Made by a program: the position numbers and the translations under genes. 36,077 nt of DNA from assembly GCA_016463365.1 (NCBI GenBank), contig JAEMRJ010000008.1:1-36077 (forward strand), read 5' to 3'. The notes under the pieces were generated by a model, which worked only from the letters and a program-made list of their open reading frames with translations, did not search any database and was not told the DNA's origin. Every line of letters starts with the position of its first letter. Position 1 is the stretch's first letter. This document shows positions 15,695 to 23,805 of the stretch, piece by piece. The DNA is from Thermoleophilaceae bacterium. GTDB lineage: Bacteria; Actinomycetota; Thermoleophilia; Solirubrobacterales; JACPNS01.

Positions 15695-17317
15695 TTGAGT
15701 ACGGCCCCCCTTGCGACTAGTTTTAGGCACTTGAATCCAGCGGATCAACAACAGAGCGGCACGACACTCCGCGATGCGCTCGCGGTCATACGTCGTCGTC
15801 GCGGCCTGGTGATCCTCTGCGCGCTGATCGTTCCCGCGGCGGCGCTCGCGTTCTCGCTGCTGCAGGCACCGCTCTACCAGGGCCAGGCCGACGTCCTGCT
15901 CAGTCAGAAGAACCTCGCCAACAGCCTCACGAACACGCAGGACCAGTCGGTGCAGGCCAACGATGCCGACCGCGTCGCACAGACGCAGGCCGAGCTGGCT
16001 GCGACTCCGATCGTCGCGGCCAACACGCTGAAGGCGCTGAAGATCACGGACATGACGCCGACGCAGCTGCTTGAGCAGACCAACATTTCAAGCTCGCAGA
16101 ACAGCGACATCCTCGTCTTCAAGATCACCGACGAGGATCAGCTGCGCGCGAAGCAGCTGGTCAACGAGTACGCCGAGCAGTACACGCTTTTCCGCACGAA
16201 GATCGACACGGCCTCGATCGGCCGCGCGCTCTCGGAGGTCACCAGGCAGCTGCAGGTCGGCGTCGCGGGCGAACCAGCCACGGGCGCGCTGCGCAACACC
16301 CTGGTCGAGAAGCGCGAGCAGCTGCGAACGCTACAGGCGTTGCAGACTTCAAACTCGTTCGTCGTACGCACGGAGGATCTCGCCGAGCAGGTCAAACCGA
16401 CGCCGGAGCGCAACGTCGTGCTCGGGCTGATACTCGGCCTGATGCTCGGCATCGCGCTCGCATTTGCGCTCGACGCCCTAGACACGCGACTGCGCACAGC
16501 AGAAGAGATCGCCGACGCGATCGGCTCGCCGCTGCTCGTACGCGTCCCGCTCGAGAAAAAGCGCCGCGAAACAACCCTGCCACTGATGCTTTCGGATCCC
16601 AACTCGCCCGACACCGAGGCCTACCGGTTGCTGCGGAGCAACCTTGAGTTCGCCTCGCTCGGCAATGACGCCCGCGTGTTGCTCTTCACGAGCGCCGTCG
16701 AGAACGAGGGCAAGTCAACGACCGTCGCAAACCTGGCCGTCGCCTGCGCGCGGTCGGGCAAGAACGTCTGCCTGGTCGACCTCGACCTGCGCCGCCCGTC
16801 GCTTGAGCGCACATTCGACCTGCTGCCGCGCCCCGGCATAACCAACATCGCCGTCGGCGGCGCGACGCTTCAGCAGGCGCTCATCCGACTGCGTCTGGGC
16901 GACACGACGGGCTCGACGAGCAACGGCAACCCCGAGGGCGGCCTGTGGCTTCTCCCCTGCGGCGCGATCCCGCCAGACCCCGGTGAGTTTGTCAGCACCC
17001 AGGCGCTGGCCTCGATCATCGAGACCGTGAAGGAAAGCTTCGACCTGGTCCTGATCGACACCTCGCCGATGCTCCGCGTCGGTGACCCGATGACCCTGGC
17101 CAAGCGCGTCGACGGGATCGTCGTGATCGGTAGACGCGGCGTCGTGCGCACCGGCATGGCCAAGGAAATGAGCCGCATGCTCGCCGCCTCACAAGCCCGC
17201 ACGCTGGGCGTCGTCGTGGTCGGAGGCGGCGGGACCGAGAAAGGCTACGGCTACGGCTACGGGTATGGCTACGGCTACGAGCCCGAGAGCACGGCGCCCA
17301 CGGGCGTGCCTGCCTAA
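15695..17317 (+). CDS. Wzz/chain-length determinant fused to BY-type tyrosine kinase, (GY)6 tail
   Basis: A 540-residue polysaccharide co-polymerase with cytoplasmic tyrosine autokinase. TM1 is at about 38-56, an extracytoplasmic Wzz domain follows, and TM2 is at about 241-261. The kinase has Walker A SAVENEGKSTT at 333-343 (K340), Walker A' VCLVDLDLRRPS at 358-369 and Walker B LVLIDTS at 451-457. The tail GYGYGYGYGYGY at 517-528 supplies six tyrosines, the usual autophosphorylation cluster. The kinase cycle is thought to control polymer length with the neighbouring CpsB phosphatase. The start is TTG at 15695, with no earlier Met and no ribosome site; a TTG at codon 13 is the alternative. Its TAA overlaps the convergent esterase stop. 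Confidence 0.93.
   Translation: MSTAPLATSFRHLNPADQQQSGTTLRDALAVIRRRRGLVILCALIVPAAALAFSLLQAPLYQGQADVLLSQKNLANSLTNTQDQSVQANDADRVAQTQAELAATPIVAANTLKALKITDMTPTQLLEQTNISSSQNSDILVFKITDEDQLRAKQLVNEYAEQYTLFRTKIDTASIGRALSEVTRQLQVGVAGEPATGALRNTLVEKREQLRTLQALQTSNSFVVRTEDLAEQVKPTPERNVVLGLILGLMLGIALAFALDALDTRLRTAEEIADAIGSPLLVRVPLEKKRRETTLPLMLSDPNSPDTEAYRLLRSNLEFASLGNDARVLLFTSAVENEGKSTTVANLAVACARSGKNVCLVDLDLRRPSLERTFDLLPRPGITNIAVGGATLQQALIRLRLGDTTGSTSNGNPEGGLWLLPCGAIPPDPGEFVSTQALASIIETVKESFDLVLIDTSPMLRVGDPMTLAKRVDGIVVIGRRGVVRTGMAKEMSRMLAASQARTLGVVVVGGGGTEKGYGYGYGYGYGYEPESTAPTGVPA
17243..17279 (+). repeat. GGCTAC hexanucleotide tandem repeat encoding the Gly-Tyr tail
   Basis: About six units of GGCTAC, one diverged to GGGTAT, run in frame through the 3' end of the BY-kinase gene and encode alternating Gly-Tyr. 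Because the unit is six bases, copy-number change would add or remove tyrosines without shifting the frame. Confidence 0.85.
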
Positions 17318-18258
17318 CCCTCGTAGTTTGCTCTGATCGAGGCGATCACGGCCTCGGCCATGCCCTGCTCGCCGACTGGATTGGGATGCACGGCGTAAGT
17401 CGGCTCCGTCGGCACCACCGACTCGATCCAGCGCTTGTCACGCGGGGCACAGACATTGAATCCTCTGGACGGCTTGTAGGTGTCGACGTAGGTCATGCCG
17501 TGGCGCCTGGCCGCATCTTTGAGCTGCGCGTTCAGCTCCTGCAGGGCAGTGTCGAGATAAGTCATGTCCTCGGCCGTGAAGTTCATCTCGTCGGGACAGT
17601 CGGTGCCGTCGTTGGGCGTGATCTGCGGGTAGCCGACCACGAAAACCTGCGCGTTGGGTGCCTTGGCCTCGACGTGAGTGAGCATGCCCTCGATCAGAGG
17701 CCTGGTCGCGTGGACGGCGTCGATGAAGCCGTCCTTTCCACCGGTCTTGAACATCTCGACGCAGTTGCTGGGCTTTGACGGGTCGCGCGGCGCGCCCGCG
17801 CACTCGAAGAAGAGCGTGAGAATCTTCGCGTCGTTGCCGCTCAGTCCGATCGTCACCAGCCTGGTCTTTGCATCGAGCGGTTTGTCCTGGGGGTGGTTTG
17901 AACCCTTGGGGGTGAACTGCGGCTCGGTCAGGTCTTCTACGAACGCTCCCGAGCAGCTCATGTCCGTGAAGGAACTGGGCTTGATCGCCCTGGCGACGAT
18001 GTGCGGGTAATTTGAATCCGACTGGAAGCAGGTCGCCGGAGTGCTGACGGCGATCTGTGTCGCCAGCTCGGGAGCCGCCGTGTAGGAGTCGCCGATCGCC
18101 ACGTATTCGGCCGGCTTGACGTCCTTGGTGGGCGGCATCAGCGTCGTCTGGATGCCCTCAGGCAGAAATGCGAAGCCGACCAGCGCCACGGCGAGGACCA
18201 CCACGAGCGTGACGATGCCGAGAACCGCGCGCATGAAAGTTGATTTCGGTAGCCGCAT
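17314..18258 (-). CDS. Secreted SGNH/GDSL-type hydrolase
   Basis: A 314-residue esterase-like protein with an N-terminal hydrophobic signal or anchor (about 10-31). Block I is AIGDSYTAAP (S58 nucleophile), block III is GLSGNDAK (about 138-145), and block V HPN near 293 supplies the catalytic histidine. It has several cysteines (for example in TCFQSD, MSCSG, FECAG, SNCVEM, DCPDE and FNVCAP), consistent with extracytoplasmic disulfides. A role in removing acyl groups from the polysaccharide is a reasonable inference from location; lipase activity is equally possible. It begins six bases after the flippase gene and is probably the last gene of the GT4-flippase-esterase operon. Confidence 0.85.
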   Translation of the reverse strand: MRLPKSTFMRAVLGIVTLVVVLAVALVGFAFLPEGIQTTLMPPTKDVKPAEYVAIGDSYTAAPELATQIAVSTPATCFQSDSNYPHIVARAIKPSSFTDMSCSGAFVEDLTEPQFTPKGSNHPQDKPLDAKTRLVTIGLSGNDAKILTLFFECAGAPRDPSKPSNCVEMFKTGGKDGFIDAVHATRPLIEGMLTHVEAKAPNAQVFVVGYPQITPNDGTDCPDEMNFTAEDMTYLDTALQELNAQLKDAARRHGMTYVDTYKPSRGFNVCAPRDKRWIESVVPTEPTYAVHPNPVGEQGMAEAVIASIRANYEG

Positions 18259-18264
18259 CCCTGA

Positions 18265-19530
18265 TCAGTCGTCCTGCTGGTCGAGCCTAATTCGCCTGAG
18301 CATCTGGAGCGCCACATAGCTGAGATAGGCGGTGCTGACGTCGGCGGCGGCCGTCATCGCCCAGGCGGCTCCCAGCGCGCCGTGCTCGTGCACGAGCGGC
18401 GCGACGGCAATTGCGTAGACGACCCACGAGAGCACCTCGGCCGACGTGCTGGGCAGCGGAGCACCGCCACCACGCATCACGTCGCCGATCACGCGGCGGA
18501 CGCTCAGCAGCAGCGCGCTGATCAGCAGCACGCGCGCGATCGGCACTGAGGCCTCGAAGGCATCCCCGAAAAGGAACGGGATCAGCCAGCCGACGATCAG
18601 CTCAAGAATGATCACGACCACGGCAGCGAACGCGGTGATCAGCGCGACTGCGTCGACCGCGCTGCGCACAGCGTGGTCTGTGCCGCGGGCCGCAGCCACG
18701 CGAGGGAATGCGACCACGCCGATCCCCATGGCCACGAAGCGCGGCAGATTCGTGAATGCCATCGCGCCGGCGTACAACCCCAACCAGTACGGACCGGCGA
18801 TCGCGCCCACGACCAGATAATCCACCTGGAAAACCTCGAGCGGCGAGACGCTGCCAATCTGGCCCTTCAGGCCGTAGCTGAGGAATGTGCCTGCGGATAT
18901 GTCCTCACCGCCCTCCGGCGGCAACCAGCGCAACACGATCACGACGCCCAGCAGTGCGGCCACAGAGACGATCACCGTATAGGCGACAGCAAACTCGAGC
19001 AGGTCATCGAGTCCGATCAGCACCAGCACGATCAGCGTCGCACCGTAGATCGGGATCGGGATCGTTCGAAACAGGTTGTAGGCGAGGAATCGCTGCAAGC
19101 CCTGCAGGTAGCTCGTCGCGTACATGGCGATCAGCAGGGCGGCGGTCATCGGAAGGGTCAGCCATGCCGCCTCGCGGGCGTGCGCCGAGTCGTCGGCGAA
19201 TGCGACCAGAAAGACCAGTGCCGGAACCAGGACTGCGGCAAAGAGCTGGAGTGCAATGAGTTTGCGCAGGCGGCGGACAGAGCCGCGGGCGATCCCCTCA
19301 TCGCGGGCCACGTAGTAGGCGACCGCAACCGGTACTCCGAGCGCAAGGATGAAAGATGCGGCAACCGCGATCGCCTGGAAGGCGGCCAGGTAGCCACGGT
19401 CACTCGGGCCCAGTGCGCGCGCAGCGATGATGCCGCTGACCACCAGCCCGAGCTGCGCGAGCATGCCAGCGGCGATCGTGCCGAGGGTTGCCTTGTCGGC
19501 GCTGGCGAGCGCCTGGCGAAGCTTTGACAT
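18265..19530 (-). CDS. Polysaccharide flippase (Wzx-like, MOP superfamily), second copy
   Basis: A 421-residue polytopic membrane protein of the oligosaccharide flippase family. The N-terminal segment LGLVVSGIIAARALGPSDRGYLAAFQAIA is characteristic of Wzx/RfbX-type proteins (conserved ARxLGPxxxG), and about 12 further hydrophobic segments follow. It would flip the lipid-linked repeat unit made by set B. It starts two bases after the upstream GT4 stop and is followed after six bases by the esterase gene. It is clearly different in sequence from the flippase at 7284-8510. Confidence 0.9.
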   Translation of the reverse strand: MSKLRQALASADKATLGTIAAGMLAQLGLVVSGIIAARALGPSDRGYLAAFQAIAVAASFILALGVPVAVAYYVARDEGIARGSVRRLRKLIALQLFAAVLVPALVFLVAFADDSAHAREAAWLTLPMTAALLIAMYATSYLQGLQRFLAYNLFRTIPIPIYGATLIVLVLIGLDDLLEFAVAYTVIVSVAALLGVVIVLRWLPPEGGEDISAGTFLSYGLKGQIGSVSPLEVFQVDYLVVGAIAGPYWLGLYAGAMAFTNLPRFVAMGIGVVAFPRVAAARGTDHAVRSAVDAVALITAFAAVVVIILELIVGWLIPFLFGDAFEASVPIARVLLISALLLSVRRVIGDVMRGGGAPLPSTSAEVLSWVVYAIAVAPLVHEHGALGAAWAMTAAADVSTAYLSYVALQMLRRIRLDQQDD

Positions 19531-19532
19531 GC

Positions 19533-20714
19533 CTAGCTGTCCACGGCCTGCTCGTACATCTCGATGAGCTGAGGGCCGACGACCGGCCAGTCGAACTTGC
19601 GCGCGAATCGCGCCCCCGAGGCGGCGTATTCAGCGCGGCGAGTGGGGTCGGCGAAGAGGTCGCTGATCGCCGCTCCGAACTTCTGCGGGTCGAGCTCGGC
19701 GACGATGCCGGCGTCTTCTCTGATGACTTCGTCGGCGAGGTTGACCGCCGGCGAGATCACCGTCGCGCATCCCGCGGCCATCGCCTCGATCACCGCGATG
19801 CCGAAGTTCTCAGAGTGCGAAGAGAGACACCAGACGTCTGCGGCGGCGAGCGCGTCGGTGCGATGCGGGTCATAGAGCGCGCCCGTGAATGTGATGTGCT
19901 CGCCGAGCCCGAGCTCAGCGACGCGGGCTTCGAGCGACGCCAGCAGGCCCTCGTCGTCGGGTCCGATGATCGCCAGCTGAGCGTCGGGCGTTGTCGCTAC
20001 TACGTGCTTGAACGAATCGATCAGCAGCTCCAGCCCCTTCTTGAAGTTGATCCGTCCGAGAAACACCGCGAGCGGACCGTCAAAGCCGCTCAAGAACTCC
20101 TGACGGAAACGCGCGCCGTCGGCGTCTGCGGGCGCCAGTCGATCGACCCATGTGCCGTTGGCGACGGTGTAGCGCGGGACCGCGGGCGCGATGTCGTCGG
20201 TCAGGTCCTGCTCGGCCTGCGTCGTGACGTGAAGCAGCTCAGCGTGCTCGAGCATGCCGTCCTGCCACAGCTTCGAGGTGGCGGCCTTGCGCAGCCGGCC
20301 GCGCTGGCGCAGGTACGGGTCGAGTGCCCCGTGCAGCGAGACGATGTAGGGCACCCCGGCCTTGCGTGCAGCATGCTGAGCCGCGTACTGCGGGTGCAAC
20401 CACAGCGAGTGGATATGCACCAGGTCAAAGTCCTTGACCACTTCATTCAGCCGTGCGGCCAGACCGGGCGAATAGAGCAGCCGGTGTGGGGCCTTGACCG
20501 GAAAGAGCTCGTAGTCGAGCACGTCGGCGTTGGCCGGAAGCTCTTCGGGAAGCACCGATCGCCAGTCCTTGGCCCAGGGCGCCTTGCCGAGGTCGGTGGC
20601 AAAAATCGTGCTCTGGACTCCGAGCCCCGCCAGCACCTCGGCAGCGTCCGCGACCATCGTCACCGGACCGCCGAAGCGGTTCGAAAACATCGGCACAACC
20701 TGCGCTACACGCAT
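19533..20714 (-). CDS. Family 4 glycosyltransferase (second copy)
   Basis: A 393-residue GT-B retaining transferase. MRVAQVVPMFSNRFGGPVTMVADAAE starts the acceptor domain, with the glycine-rich loop in the first 20 residues. VHIHSLW and SLHGALDPY follow, then the donor domain with FLGRINFKKGLELLIDSF and the E-x7-E element ENFGIAVIE. I chose the ATG at 20714 (AAGGA nine bases upstream) over an in-frame upstream start at 20795. It heads an operon with flippase 2 and the esterase, and is divergent from FkbM 2 across 62 bases. Donor and acceptor are unknown. Confidence 0.9.
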   Translation of the reverse strand: MRVAQVVPMFSNRFGGPVTMVADAAEVLAGLGVQSTIFATDLGKAPWAKDWRSVLPEELPANADVLDYELFPVKAPHRLLYSPGLAARLNEVVKDFDLVHIHSLWLHPQYAAQHAARKAGVPYIVSLHGALDPYLRQRGRLRKAATSKLWQDGMLEHAELLHVTTQAEQDLTDDIAPAVPRYTVANGTWVDRLAPADADGARFRQEFLSGFDGPLAVFLGRINFKKGLELLIDSFKHVVATTPDAQLAIIGPDDEGLLASLEARVAELGLGEHITFTGALYDPHRTDALAAADVWCLSSHSENFGIAVIEAMAAGCATVISPAVNLADEVIREDAGIVAELDPQKFGAAISDLFADPTRRAEYAASGARFARKFDWPVVGPQLIEMYEQAVDS

Positions 20715-20758
20715 CGGGGAATGTCCTTCGGCGCCATCGCGCACCAAGGATAGAGGGG

Positions 20759-20774
20759 TAGACTCGGGCGCCCG
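20759..20774 (+). promoter_or_regulatory. -10-like TAGACT with adjoining 10-bp palindrome before FkbM 2
   Basis: TAGACT at 20759-20764 is immediately followed by the perfect palindrome CGGGCGCCCG at 20765-20774, and the ATG is at 20777. If TAGACT is the -10, the palindrome covers the transcription start and could be an operator or a 5' hairpin. No good -35 is visible. Confidence 0.35.
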
Positions 20775-20776
20775 CA

Positions 20777-21532
20777 ATGGCGAACTCGACAGCAAATCTC
20801 ACCGGAAAGCTGCGCGATCAGACACGCAAGGCGAAGAAGCTCGCCGTTCTGGTGCGCAACAAGCGCTGGCGCGCCGCCGTGAAACAGGGAGTCGCCGCGA
20901 CCGTCGAGCACGCTCACGTCGGCTGGGACAGCGATTTCGCCACCGTCCTGGACGTCGGCGGTCACCACGGGCAGTTCACGTTGTTCGCACTGGAGCGATT
21001 CCCCGGCGCGCAGATCATCACCTTTGAGCCGCAGGCCGAAGGAGTCGCCAAGATTCGTAGCGCAGTTGCCGGCGACGCCCGGGTGAGAATCCTCAACTAC
21101 GCGCTCTCAGACAGTTCCGGCGAGGCCGAACTGCACATTTCGAAACGCTCGGACTCCTCTTCGTTGCTGCCGATCGGGGAAGGACAGACGACTGCATATC
21201 CGGGAACCGAAGAGGCGACCACCGAGGTGATCGCGCTCGAGACGCTCGACAACCTGATGACCGAGCCGCCCGCACGGCCGGTGCTGCTGAAGATCGACGT
21301 ACAGGGCGCAGAGCTTGCTGTGCTCCGCGGCGCAGAGAAGACGCTGGCTGCGGTCGATTCGATCTTCGTCGAGTGCTCATTCGTCGAGCTCTACGAGGGA
21401 CAGGCACTCGCCAACGAAGTGATCGAGTTCCTCGCGGCGCGTGGCTTCCGTTTCGCCGGTGTCTTCGGCCCCGCCTACGACTCGGACGGCCGCTGCCTGC
21501 AGGTGGACGCGCTGTTCAGGCGCAACGACTGA
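20777..21532 (+). CDS. FkbM-family SAM-dependent methyltransferase (second copy)
   Basis: A 251-residue protein probably methylating a sugar of set B. A basic N-terminal helix (about 10-40) could contact membrane or lipid-linked substrate. SAM motif I is VLDVGGHHGQ at 57-66 and FEPQ lies at 83-86. The FkbM hallmark LLKIDVQGAELAVLRGAEKTL is in the second half, and the C-terminal FVECSFVELYEGQ segment also fits. It stands alone on the plus strand, convergent with the acetyltransferase gene seven bases away. Confidence 0.88.
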   Translation: MANSTANLTGKLRDQTRKAKKLAVLVRNKRWRAAVKQGVAATVEHAHVGWDSDFATVLDVGGHHGQFTLFALERFPGAQIITFEPQAEGVAKIRSAVAGDARVRILNYALSDSSGEAELHISKRSDSSSLLPIGEGQTTAYPGTEEATTEVIALETLDNLMTEPPARPVLLKIDVQGAELAVLRGAEKTLAAVDSIFVECSFVELYEGQALANEVIEFLAARGFRFAGVFGPAYDSDGRCLQVDALFRRND

Positions 21533-21539
21533 AACTTCG

Positions 21540-22217
21540 TCAGTAGATCATCTTCGTCGTGCGGTGGAAGAACGCGGCGTCCTGCGGCAGGTCGGCGACG
21601 CGCTTCGCCGGGACACCCGAATAAAGGCCCGGTTCCTCGTGGGCCGCGCGCACCGTTGATCCGGCAGCGACGACGCTGTAGTCCGGGACAACGGCTCCGC
21701 CCAGCAGCACGCAGTTGGAAGCGACCATCGTGCGGTTTCCGATCGTCACGGGCTTGGCCGTCTGCGAATTGGAGCGAATGTCCACGCCGTGGGTGAGCAC
21801 CGTTGAGCGGTACCCGGCGATCCCGGAGAGCTCGCCGATTGTCACCTTTGCGTTGCAGTCGACAATGTGGCGGTGAAGTATCACGGAGCCGAATTTGATC
21901 TCCAGAGACGGGTCCCGGCCTTCGACCTGCTGGAAGAACTGAGTGTCGCTGAGCGGGATCGCGGTGATCCAGTTGAAGCGGCCGATGTCGACCTCTTCAT
22001 GCAGCAGGCACTCGCGCAGTCCGCGGATCAGTGTCAGCGAAGCGATCCCGGAGTCCTCGGCCATGTAGAGGTGCTCAACGGCGATGAAACTGAGGCCGAT
22101 CCGGGCCGTCGGATGCACCTCGTGCCCGAACATCCTGCGCAGGATCTTCTGCCGCCTTTCGCCGCTGAGGAACAGCGACGTGAAGACAATCACAACCGGC
22201 TGAATGAGTCCCTTCAT
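21540..22217 (-). CDS. Hexapeptide-repeat (left-handed beta-helix) acyltransferase
   Basis: A 225-residue protein that probably O-acetylates sugar residues using acetyl-CoA. The C-terminal half has the imperfect [LIV]GxxxX hexapeptide repeats of a left-handed beta-helix (VTIGELSGIAGYRSTVLTHG, then VTIGNRTMVASNCVLLGGAVV and YSVVAAGSTV). The histidine in VLTHGVD is the likely catalytic residue, and PGLYSGVPAKRV is the usual end of such domains. The N-terminal 20 residues are hydrophobic. The start ATG at 22217 has AGAGG at suitable spacing and is preferred to the in-frame start at 22265. It resembles WcaF-like enzymes in general shape only. Confidence 0.82.
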   Translation of the reverse strand: MKGLIQPVVIVFTSLFLSGERRQKILRRMFGHEVHPTARIGLSFIAVEHLYMAEDSGIASLTLIRGLRECLLHEEVDIGRFNWITAIPLSDTQFFQQVEGRDPSLEIKFGSVILHRHIVDCNAKVTIGELSGIAGYRSTVLTHGVDIRSNSQTAKPVTIGNRTMVASNCVLLGGAVVPDYSVVAAGSTVRAAHEEPGLYSGVPAKRVADLPQDAAFFHRTTKMIY

Positions 22218-22268
22218 CCAGCGCCTCTGGTCTGCTGCAACATCGATTCCGAGGCTATCACCCACCCC

Positions 22269-22297
22269 TTGTCGCAGGGCACAATCAAGGCTATTCT
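22269..22297 (+). promoter_or_regulatory. Promoter TTGTCG-17-TATTCT giving a leaderless mRNA
   Basis: TTGTCG (22269-22274) is separated by exactly 17 bases from TATTCT (22292-22297). The ATG of the ligase gene begins 7 bases after the -10 hexamer, so transcription and translation would start at the same place. This is the best complete sigma-70-type promoter with leaderless geometry in the window. Confidence 0.6.
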
Positions 22298-22304
22298 GAC
22301 GACG

Positions 22305-23783
22305 ATGGCCCCGACCACGATCCCCCTTCGTGCGGAGCGCCCCGTAGACACGCGTCTGGCTGTACTCACCGCGATCGGTGGCGGCATGCTGACCGTGATT
22401 GTCACGTGGGCTGCGCTCACCGCGATCGACAACAACTTCCGCCCTTCGCCGCTGATGCTGGCGCCGTTCGCGCTGGCCATCGCTGCCGTGCCGTTCTACT
22501 GGCTGCGGGTCGACTTCCCGAAACCGGCGATCGCTCGCCTGCGCGCTCCGCTAGACCCGCTCGCGCTGGGCCTGCTGACGCTCTCGATGATGACGATGAC
22601 CCTCAACGGCGTTCGCGCGGCGGGCACGCTTGCCGTGAGTGATGTCTTCCTGCTGCTCGCTGCTGCTGCTGCAACGCCTGCGCTGTTTGACCGTCGACTG
22701 GGACGCCAGTTCATGCTCCCGGTCTGGATTACGGTGCCGGCGCTCCTGATCTCGCTGGTCGGCCTGATCTCGATCGTCTTTCTCGATGACTCGCTTGTAT
22801 CACTGGCCGGACTGCTGCGGCTGATCGCCGCCATGACACTCGTGCCGCTCGTCCTGGGCGCAATCGGCGGCGAGCAGCGTGCGCTGGTGTGGCTGGTGGA
22901 CATGTGGATCGTCTCGGCGATGATCAACTCGGCCGTCGCGATCGGTGACTTCGGTCTGCAGCTCGGAATTGGCGAGCGCATCACTCACGTGATCTCGGCC
23001 GGTCGCTCGACGGGCCTGACAACGCACTCAAACCACCTGGGCGTGGCGATGTGCATGACGACGCCGCTGGTGCTCGGACGCATGGTCGTCGCGAAGACCC
23101 GGGTGCTGCAGTACTCGTTCTTTCTCGCGCTCTGCGTGCTCGGGCTCGCCGTCCTGTCCACAGGATCCCGCGGCGCGCTGGTCGGATATGTGCTCGCGGT
23201 GCTGATCGGGACCGCGATGCTCCCGGCCGCGATACGCAGGAAGACCTGGAAGTGGGTGTTTGTCGCGGGCATCGCCGGAATGCTGATGGCCGGAGCCGCC
23301 TTCCGCGGCGAGGCGCTCAACTCGATCGAGCGCATCACCGGCGGTGGCGCGGAGGTCCGCGCCCAGGTCTCCGACTCGGATGAGGAGCGCTCCGGTGCAC
23401 GCGAGGCGGGGATTCAGCAGTTTGTCGGGAATCCGCTGCTCGGAGCAGGCCTCGTCAACGCCCAGGACGCACACCTGATCTATCTGCAACTGGCGGCCAG
23501 CACCGGCGTGGTCGGTCTGACCGCCTTCCTGATTTTCCTGGTCGGATCGGTTGCGTCCTCGCGAAGAGTCATCCGCGATCCGAACCTCGACCTCGAGTCC
23601 GCGGCGATCGTCGCCGCGGCCGGAGCTGCAGTGGTGGTGTGGGCTGTACTCGGTCTGGTCGAGAATCAGCTTGCTGACCGCTATCTGTATGTACCTAGCG
23701 GACTGATCGTTGCGGGCCTCTGGTATCGAACGCTGACCAGGGCCGAACGGGAGGAAAACAACCCCCCGAGCGCGAACGCTTGA
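22305..23783 (+). CDS. O-antigen ligase/polymerase-like membrane protein (second copy)
   Basis: A 492-residue polytopic protein of the Wzy_C/WaaL type. THSNHLGVAM and the hallmark LSTGSRGALVGYV (S-x-GSRG) lie around the large loop, and GNPLLGAGLVNAQDAHLIYLQ with the conserved histidine follows, then a C-terminal helix pair. It has no TPR tail, unlike the copy at 10855-12789. The ATG at 22305 is supported by the leaderless promoter. The next gene, a Wzz-like pseudokinase, begins 22 bases downstream and is probably in the same operon, pairing a polymerase with its chain-length regulator. Confidence 0.87.
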   Translation: MAPTTIPLRAERPVDTRLAVLTAIGGGMLTVIVTWAALTAIDNNFRPSPLMLAPFALAIAAVPFYWLRVDFPKPAIARLRAPLDPLALGLLTLSMMTMTLNGVRAAGTLAVSDVFLLLAAAAATPALFDRRLGRQFMLPVWITVPALLISLVGLISIVFLDDSLVSLAGLLRLIAAMTLVPLVLGAIGGEQRALVWLVDMWIVSAMINSAVAIGDFGLQLGIGERITHVISAGRSTGLTTHSNHLGVAMCMTTPLVLGRMVVAKTRVLQYSFFLALCVLGLAVLSTGSRGALVGYVLAVLIGTAMLPAAIRRKTWKWVFVAGIAGMLMAGAAFRGEALNSIERITGGGAEVRAQVSDSDEERSGAREAGIQQFVGNPLLGAGLVNAQDAHLIYLQLAASTGVVGLTAFLIFLVGSVASSRRVIRDPNLDLESAAIVAAAGAAVVVWAVLGLVENQLADRYLYVPSGLIVAGLWYRTLTRAEREENNPPSANA

Positions 23784-23805
23784 CTTTGCCGTCCAACTGA
23801 AACTT

